Below are positions 1 to 3,631 of a DNA stretch of 8,634 nucleotides, piece by piece (the stretch's first letter is position 1; each line of letters opens with the position of its first letter). The notes beneath the pieces are model-generated. The model was not told where the DNA came from, searched no databases, and was given only the letters and a program-made list of their open reading frames with translations. The stretch is from contig CALKUN010000090.1 in NCBI GenBank assembly GCA_937996675.1, positions 1 through 8,634 of the forward strand. The letters are read 5' to 3'. Source of the stretch: an uncultured Candidatus Saccharibacteria bacterium (lineage in GTDB: Bacteria; Patescibacteriota; Saccharimonadia; CAILAD01; GCA-016700035). Position numbers and translations under genes: made by a program.

Positions 1-118
1 CTTCCGGATAATCAGCGCCGCTGGCCAACATAAGGGCCAACGTGGCGATTACGGTATCACCCGCACCGGACACATCAAACACTTCGCGTGCTTTGGCAGC
101 CTGATTGAATACGCCTTC
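1..118 (-). CDS. Partial HldE/RfaE-type PfkB-family sugar kinase fragment (cut at both ends)
   Basis: The minus strand reads through about 40 codons ending at the window edge. They include DVSGAGDTV (bases 50-76), the PfkB-family signature whose GAGD supplies the anion hole and catalytic Asp, followed by IATLALMLASGADYPE. The preceding AREVFDVSG closely resembles the kinase half of HldE/RfaE, which phosphorylates D-glycero-D-manno-heptose 7-phosphate for ADP-heptose and LPS synthesis in Gram-negative bacteria. Recognisable homology stops near base 110-120. The frame then runs backwards into rmuC sequence and meets a stop at 143-145, so no N-terminal part is present. LPS heptose synthesis is unexpected in a CPR genome. 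I infer that this is either a chimeric contig end or a gene broken by rearrangement. A ribokinase-like sugar kinase of another specificity is possible. Confidence 0.65.
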
Positions 119-439
119 CGGGACAAGCACGTTATCATCGTGTCACCAACTTCCTTTATGGCCTATCTCCAGACGGTTATGCAGGGTCTACGCTCGCTAC
201 AGATAGAGGAGCAGGCTCAGCAGATTCAAGTGCGAGTGGGCCAATTGAATCGACACATAGCTGCCTACGATACCTTCCTGCAGAAGATGGGTGGGTCGCT
301 CGGTACGACCGTAAACCACTACAACAACGCCTATAAGGAGTTCCGTAAGGTTGACACAGATGTAGCCAAGATATCGGGCACGATCGCAAAGGTTGAACCT
401 CTTCTGGTTGATAAACCGGCTACAGATCACCTAGACTAA
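101..439 (+). CDS. rmuC: RmuC-family DNA recombination protein, C-terminal part only
   Basis: RmuC proteins have an N-terminal membrane or coiled-coil part, a nuclease-like core and a C-terminal helical tail, and they limit recombination at inverted repeats. Only the last part is here. Clear family matches are VIIVSPTSFMAYLQTV (about bases 131-178), the helical LQIEEQAQQIQ stretch, and the tail motif LGTTVNHYNNAYKEF. The stop is TAA at 437-439. A GTG at 140 could be read as a start, but family homology extends upstream (LIEYAFRDKH, from about base 101), so this is a truncated gene and not a small complete one. The frame stays open to base 2 but upstream residues no longer resemble RmuC, and the opposite strand encodes a PfkB-type kinase there. 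trpS starts 23 bases downstream, suggesting cotranscription. Confidence 0.85.
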   Translation: MIEYAFRDKHVIIVSPTSFMAYLQTVMQGLRSLQIEEQAQQIQVRVGQLNRHIAAYDTFLQKMGGSLGTTVNHYNNAYKEFRKVDTDVAKISGTIAKVEPLLVDKPATDHLD

Positions 440-462
440 GAGAAACGAAAGGGTATGACAAT

Positions 463-1449
463 ATGAAGCGAGTGCTATCAGGAATAAAGCCAACTGGAGA
501 TGCCCACCTGGGCAGCTATCTGGGTGCTATGAAAAATTGGCCACTCACTCAATCATCAACGAGTGAGGTCTTTTTCTTCATTGCGGATCTCCATGCACTG
601 AATGCTCGTATTGAGCCACAAGTGCTCACAAGTAACTCTCTTGATCTGGTTGCATGGCTTCTAGCTCTTGGAGTAGACGCTGAGACAAGCCCGATCTTTG
701 CGCAGTCACAAGTATCGGCTCACGCTGAATTGTCATGGATCCTCAATAACTACGCCACAATGGGCGAACTAAACCGCATGACCCAATATAAGGATAAAGT
801 ACTAAAAAATGGCCCAGAGGGGCAGCTGGTAGCTCTGTTCGACTACCCAGTCTTGATGGCCGCCGATATTCTTCTGTATGACGCCGATGAGGTACCAGTA
901 GGAGATGACCAAACGCAACACGTTGAACTAACCCGTAAGATTGCTGAGCGTTTCAATAATCTTTATGGAGAGACCTTTAAGCTACCGAAGTTTGTGGCGC
1001 CTTCGCACGGATCTCGGGTGATGATGCTTGATAACCCAACTCAGAAAATGAGTAAGAGTGATGCTGGTGAAGGTTGTGTGTACTTGCTCGACGATGACGA
1101 CGTTATCCGCCGTAAGTTCAAGCGAGCTATGACTGACTCCTTGGGTACAATAGGCGTCTCGAAAGATGAACAAGCAGGCATCTACAATCTTCTAGAGATA
1201 TTGAGTGCATTGTCAGGGCGACCACTTGAGGCTGTACTTCAAGAATGGCAGGGGAAAGGCTATGGAGAGCTTAAGGACGCTACTGGTGAGGCTGTGGTGG
1301 CTGAACTTGCTCCACTAAAGCATCGCTTTGCAAGCCTTCGATCAGATGAAGGTCAACTACGACACGTTCTGGCGCAGGGAAGAGAGCGAGCTACGCTTGT
1401 AGCCGGAGAAAAGCTCAAGCTCACCAAGCAAAAGCTTGGACTTGTGTAA
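463..1449 (+). CDS. trpS: Tryptophan--tRNA ligase (TrpRS, class I)
   Basis: This 328-residue protein matches the usual bacterial TrpRS length of about 330. It activates tryptophan with ATP and charges tRNA-Trp in the cytoplasm. The class I HIGH-type motif appears as GIKPTGDAHLGSYLGA (residues 7-22, with HLGS at 15-18). The family block VGDDQTQHVELTRKIAERFN lies at 146-165, and the KMSKS loop is intact at 195-199 (NPTQKMSKSD). The C-terminal helical region carries the anticodon-recognition part. The start is ATG at 463, preceded by a purine-rich GAAAGGG (447-453) about nine bases upstream, a plausible Shine-Dalgarno sequence. It lies 23 bases after rmuC on the same strand. No attenuator or T-box is visible upstream. 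No key residue appears to be missing. Confidence 0.97.
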   Translation: MKRVLSGIKPTGDAHLGSYLGAMKNWPLTQSSTSEVFFFIADLHALNARIEPQVLTSNSLDLVAWLLALGVDAETSPIFAQSQVSAHAELSWILNNYATMGELNRMTQYKDKVLKNGPEGQLVALFDYPVLMAADILLYDADEVPVGDDQTQHVELTRKIAERFNNLYGETFKLPKFVAPSHGSRVMMLDNPTQKMSKSDAGEGCVYLLDDDDVIRRKFKRAMTDSLGTIGVSKDEQAGIYNLLEILSALSGRPLEAVLQEWQGKGYGELKDATGEAVVAELAPLKHRFASLRSDEGQLRHVLAQGRERATLVAGEKLKLTKQKLGLV

Positions 1450-1470
1450 AAAATACAACACATTTTTACA
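1445..1470 (+). terminator. A/T-rich inverted repeat at the end of trpS, weak terminator candidate
   Basis: TGTAAAAA (1445-1452) and TTTTTACA (1463-1470) form a perfect 8-bp inverted repeat with a 10-base loop, overlapping the trpS stop codon. The stem has only two G/C pairs and is not followed by a clean T tract, so it is at best a weak intrinsic terminator. It is listed because no better terminator separates trpS from the promoter at 1513. Confidence 0.25.
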
Positions 1471-1512
1471 GAGTAAAAAGCGATAACAGGGCACAAAATA
1501 CACAAAAAGTGG

Positions 1513-1541
1513 TTGACAAAGCATAAGTACTTTGCTAAGAT
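1513..1541 (+). promoter_or_regulatory. Near-consensus sigma70-type promoter for the candidate noncoding RNA
   Basis: A perfect -35 box TTGACA (1513-1518) is followed by a 17-base spacer and a -10 box TAAGAT (1536-1541, 5 of 6 matches to TATAAT). Transcription would start near 1548. No convincing protein gene with a ribosome binding site follows. Instead there is a run of hairpins ending in a strong terminator, so this promoter most likely drives a structural RNA. It is the best promoter in the window. Confidence 0.8.
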
Positions 1542-1927
1542 AGAGTCAATCTAGTTCATTAAAAATCAAAACAAAAACAAATTCTTTTTCACACTTTCTA
1601 TCGACCCCTGTAATCGTCTGCGATAGAGAGAAACCAGTAGGGCAAATCCGATCTGTAGACACCCCCCTTGTCTCGGGTCGGACTTCCCCTACTGTTCGAA
1701 GGGCGTTTCTTGTACATAAGAGACACCAATACCACCCGCTGGATAAAGCACACTTCTGAAGACAACCAAGCTTTAACCGTACGGATGGTAGGGAATTACC
1801 CGTCAGTCCAAACGGCCACACAACCAACCAAGTACCTCGCACCTTCTTGGCCTTTTAGACAGACAATCTGCTACCGCAGGCTTACTTCCACAACATAAAC
1901 AAACGGAACAAGCTTGTAGTCGCTCCT

Positions 1928-1993
1928 CGGGGCAGCACGTGCTAATGATTCATATCTTTTGGGCACTTGTAGCTGCCCCGTAACCATTTTTTT
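1928..1993 (+). terminator. Hairpin with T tract, possible first of two tandem terminators
   Basis: A perfect 9-bp GC-rich stem (1928-1936 with 1972-1980) is followed after six bases by seven T residues (1987-1993). The loop contains a second GTGC/GCAC pairing (1939-1942 with 1963-1966). The gap before the T tract is longer than in a classic intrinsic terminator, so it could equally be the last structural stem of the RNA. Confidence 0.4.
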
Positions 1994-1997
1994 ACTT

Positions 1998-2039
1998 ACA
2001 TATAAAAACCCCGCTCATGCGAGCGGGGTTTTTATATGT
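1998..2039 (+). terminator. Strong bidirectional intrinsic terminator, perfect 19-bp stem
   Basis: Bases 1998-2016 and 2021-2039 are perfect reverse complements around a four-base loop (ATGC). The core is ACCCCGCTC/GAGCGGGGT, with an A tract on the left arm and a T tract on the right arm, so it should terminate transcription from either direction. It closes the candidate RNA transcript and insulates it from the pheST operon. Confidence 0.92.
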
Positions 2040-2213
2040 GTACTATTCGCGCTATGACAATAATACAGGGGCTCAGCTTGAAGCGTCTATCGCGCACAAA
2101 ATATGCTCAGCAGCTTGTACAAGATATATGTTCGATAGTAAATCTAAAAAACCCAAAATAATATATGTACTCAATACTATTTCAAAAGTGTTCAAGCAAG
2201 AGATGGGGGATGC
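2040..2213. other. Spacer between terminator and pheST operon, no gene seen
   Basis: This A/T-rich stretch lies between the terminator and the start region of the small membrane protein. An open frame beginning inside the terminator loop at 2017 and ending at 2229 has no ribosome binding site, no recognisable family features and an unfavourable position, so I do not call it. The promoter of the downstream operon must lie here or at 2220-2225 unless there is read-through. Confidence 0.5.
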
Positions 2214-2219
2214 GTGTTG

Positions 2220-2225
2220 TATACT
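2220..2225 (+). promoter_or_regulatory. Possible -10 box for the pheST operon, leaderless arrangement
   Basis: TATACT (2220-2225) matches five of six bases of TATAAT and lies six bases before the ATG at 2232. Transcription would therefore begin at or next to the start codon, giving a leaderless mRNA. No good -35 box is found 16-18 bases upstream, which weakens the call. It favours ATG 2232 over GTG 2214 as the start. Confidence 0.35.
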
Positions 2226-2231
2226 CTAGAT

Positions 2232-2627
2232 ATGCGCCTTCAAGAAGCAAATCAATTGAGTTTTGGTTTTTCGGTCTGTCTTTTCTGTCTTATCCTGAGT
2301 GGAAGTGTGAGTAGCTACCTATTATTAGCAACTTCTCCTCGTGATATTGGGCCTTTTGGTGTCACCTTATGGTTTGTATGCTTCCTGATGAGCACGACAA
2401 GCCTTCTGACGCTTGTGAGATACCGTTTACGAAGTAAGAAGCTCCAAGATGATCAGAAGCTGAAGACGTTTAAGTATTTACTACGCCAGAATGTTATTTG
2501 GATGCTCTTTGCAACCGTGGCTTTGGCAATGCAGAGCTTACGAGTACTTAATCTGGGCGATGGACTATTGTTTCTTCTGGCACTTGGTATAATCGAAGTA
2601 TACTTTCGAACGCGAACAAAAACATGA
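2232..2627 (+). CDS. Small four-helix membrane protein, coupled to pheS
   Basis: From ATG 2232 the product has 131 residues. An alternative in-frame GTG at 2214 would add six, but a TATACT box lies between the two. No Shine-Dalgarno suits either start. Hydrophobic segments at about residues 10-33, 39-64, 87-106 and 110-126 suggest four membrane helices, with a charged loop (RYRLRSKKLQDDQKLKTF) between the second and third. The SPRDIGPFGVTLWF stretch after the first helix resembles small uncharacterised membrane proteins I associate with CPR genomes, which often carry a G-P-x-G turn there. No catalytic motif is visible and I assign no function. The TGA stop overlaps the pheS start as ATGA, so translation is probably coupled to pheS. 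Its placement at the head of pheST may reflect only shared expression. Confidence 0.75.
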   Translation: MRLQEANQLSFGFSVCLFCLILSGSVSSYLLLATSPRDIGPFGVTLWFVCFLMSTTSLLTLVRYRLRSKKLQDDQKLKTFKYLLRQNVIWMLFATVALAMQSLRVLNLGDGLLFLLALGIIEVYFRTRTKT

Positions 2628-3631
2628 CACTTCACGATTCAAACACTCAACTTCAATCAATTATTGATCAAGCAGCAGCTGCCATCCATGCGGCTGACTC
2701 TCTGCTTGTCCTAGAGGCAGAGAGAGTCCGGTGGCTCGGTAAGAAAAGCAGCTTGCAGGACTTACTCAAGGCATTAGGCGGCATGGCTCCGGAAGAAAGA
2801 AGAGCCTTTGCCCCTAGCGTACAGGCAGCTCGACAAGATCTGCAGAATAAGATCGATGCTAAGATTCTTACGCTGAAGGCATCACTCGATGATTCATTAG
2901 CACCAGTTGATCTCACGGAGCCGCTGACTCTTCAACTGACTGGTGGGCATATGCATCCAACGCAACATATACTTGAGGAAGTGTATGGTATCTTTGATCA
3001 CCTTGGGTTTTCACTCGTTGAAGGTCCTGAAATAGAGACGGATTGGTACAACTTTGAGGTATTGAACCTGCCCCCAGACCATCCAGCCCGTGAAATGCAG
3101 GACACATTCTATATTAAGGCCGATGGCGATATTCCGCCTCTTGTGCCACGGACGCATACATCCGCATCGCAGATACGTTATATGGAGGCACATGAGCCGC
3201 CTTTTAAGATCATCGTGCCTGGTAAGGTCTATCGTAATGAAGATGAGGACAGAACGCACCTCTGGAGCTTTTACCAGGTAGAGGGATTGGTTGTGGGGGA
3301 GAAAGTAAGCGTGTCGGACTTGAAGGGAACACTTCTGCATGTCATGCAATCGTTATTCGGCATTGAGACAAAGATACGACTTCGTCCGAGCTATTTCCCG
3401 TACACTGAGCCATCGTTTGAGGTGGATGTTTGGTATCGTGATGCGTGGCTAGAGATTTGCGGGGCCGGCATGGTGCATCCTGACGTCTTGAGACGAGGTG
3501 GTGTCGACCCATCACGCTTTAGCGGTTTTGCTTTTGGGTTCGGCCCAGATAGGCTCACCGTAATTCGGTATGGCCTAGAGGATATTCGTGTGCTCTGGCG
3601 ACCCAACCTTTTAGCGAGTACACAGGCATGA
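2624..3631 (+). CDS. pheS: Phenylalanine--tRNA ligase alpha subunit (PheRS alpha, class II)
   Basis: This 335-residue protein is the catalytic subunit of the alpha2-beta2 PheRS, which charges tRNA-Phe in the cytoplasm. Residues 1 to about 85 form the helical N-terminal arm that binds tRNA. Class II motif 1 begins at HPTQHILEEVYGIF (111-124). RTHTSASQIRYM (176-187) is a family block. Motif 2 is GKVYRNEDEDRTHLWSFYQ (200-218), and motif 3 is GFGPDRLTVIRYGLEDIR (305-322), with the invariant Arg at 310. The phenylalanine-pocket stretch GFAFG (301-305) retains the usual Ala. One oddity is Tyr217, where most bacterial PheS have His in the FHQ triplet. The start overlaps the upstream stop as ATGA and has no clear ribosome binding site, so translation is probably coupled. 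The stop overlaps the pheT start in the same way. Confidence 0.97.
   Translation: MTLHDSNTQLQSIIDQAAAAIHAADSLLVLEAERVRWLGKKSSLQDLLKALGGMAPEERRAFAPSVQAARQDLQNKIDAKILTLKASLDDSLAPVDLTEPLTLQLTGGHMHPTQHILEEVYGIFDHLGFSLVEGPEIETDWYNFEVLNLPPDHPAREMQDTFYIKADGDIPPLVPRTHTSASQIRYMEAHEPPFKIIVPGKVYRNEDEDRTHLWSFYQVEGLVVGEKVSVSDLKGTLLHVMQSLFGIETKIRLRPSYFPYTEPSFEVDVWYRDAWLEICGAGMVHPDVLRRGGVDPSRFSGFAFGFGPDRLTVIRYGLEDIRVLWRPNLLASTQA

Larger units (their letters stand above)
1548..2039 (+). ncRNA. Candidate structured noncoding RNA, about 490 nt, class unknown
   Basis: The unit runs from the promoter at 1513-1541 to the terminator at 1998-2039. After an A-rich 5' leader, complementary segments form: (1) 1594-1603 with 1621-1630, 10 bp with one wobble; (2) 1635-1642 with 1687-1694, CAGTAGGG/CCCTACTG, enclosing 1647-1652 with 1677-1682 and 1657-1661 with 1669-1673, capped by a C-rich loop; (3) 1705-1711 with 1718-1724; (4) 1787-1790 with 1797-1800; (5) 1828-1832 with 1846-1850; (6) 1928-1936 with 1972-1980, a perfect 9-bp CGGGGCAGC/GCTGCCCCG, with an inner GTGC/GCAC. 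Short open frames here, on either strand, lack recognisable protein features. I looked for the conserved sequences of RNase P RNA, tmRNA, SRP RNA, T-box leaders and tRNAs and did not find them. The stretch 1720-1900 is C- and A-rich with weaker pairing. The pairings were found by eye, without folding or covariation analysis. Confidence 0.55.

Noticed and set aside
140..439. A complete 99-residue gene starting at GTG 140
   Set aside because: RmuC homology extends upstream of the GTG and the product would lack the family's core, so it is the tail of a truncated gene.
1546..1842. Minus-strand 98-codon open frame across the intergenic region
   Set aside because: It covers the candidate RNA on the opposite strand, shows no family features and an odd Cys/Trp/Arg-rich composition, and has no ribosome binding site.
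1668..1898. Plus-strand 76-codon open frame
   Set aside because: It starts within a predicted stem, has no ribosome binding site, and its translation resembles no protein. Stems on both sides of the start support an RNA reading instead.
1548..2039. Assignment of the RNA as RNase P RNA, tmRNA, SRP RNA or a T-box leader
   Set aside because: I looked for the RNase P GAAAGTCC block, the tmRNA tRNA-like ends and tag frame, the SRP GNAR-loop stem and the T-box TGGNACCGCG sequence and found none.
2017..2229. Plus-strand 70-codon open frame
   Set aside because: It begins in the loop of the strong terminator, would be cut off from the upstream promoter, and lacks a ribosome binding site and recognisable content.
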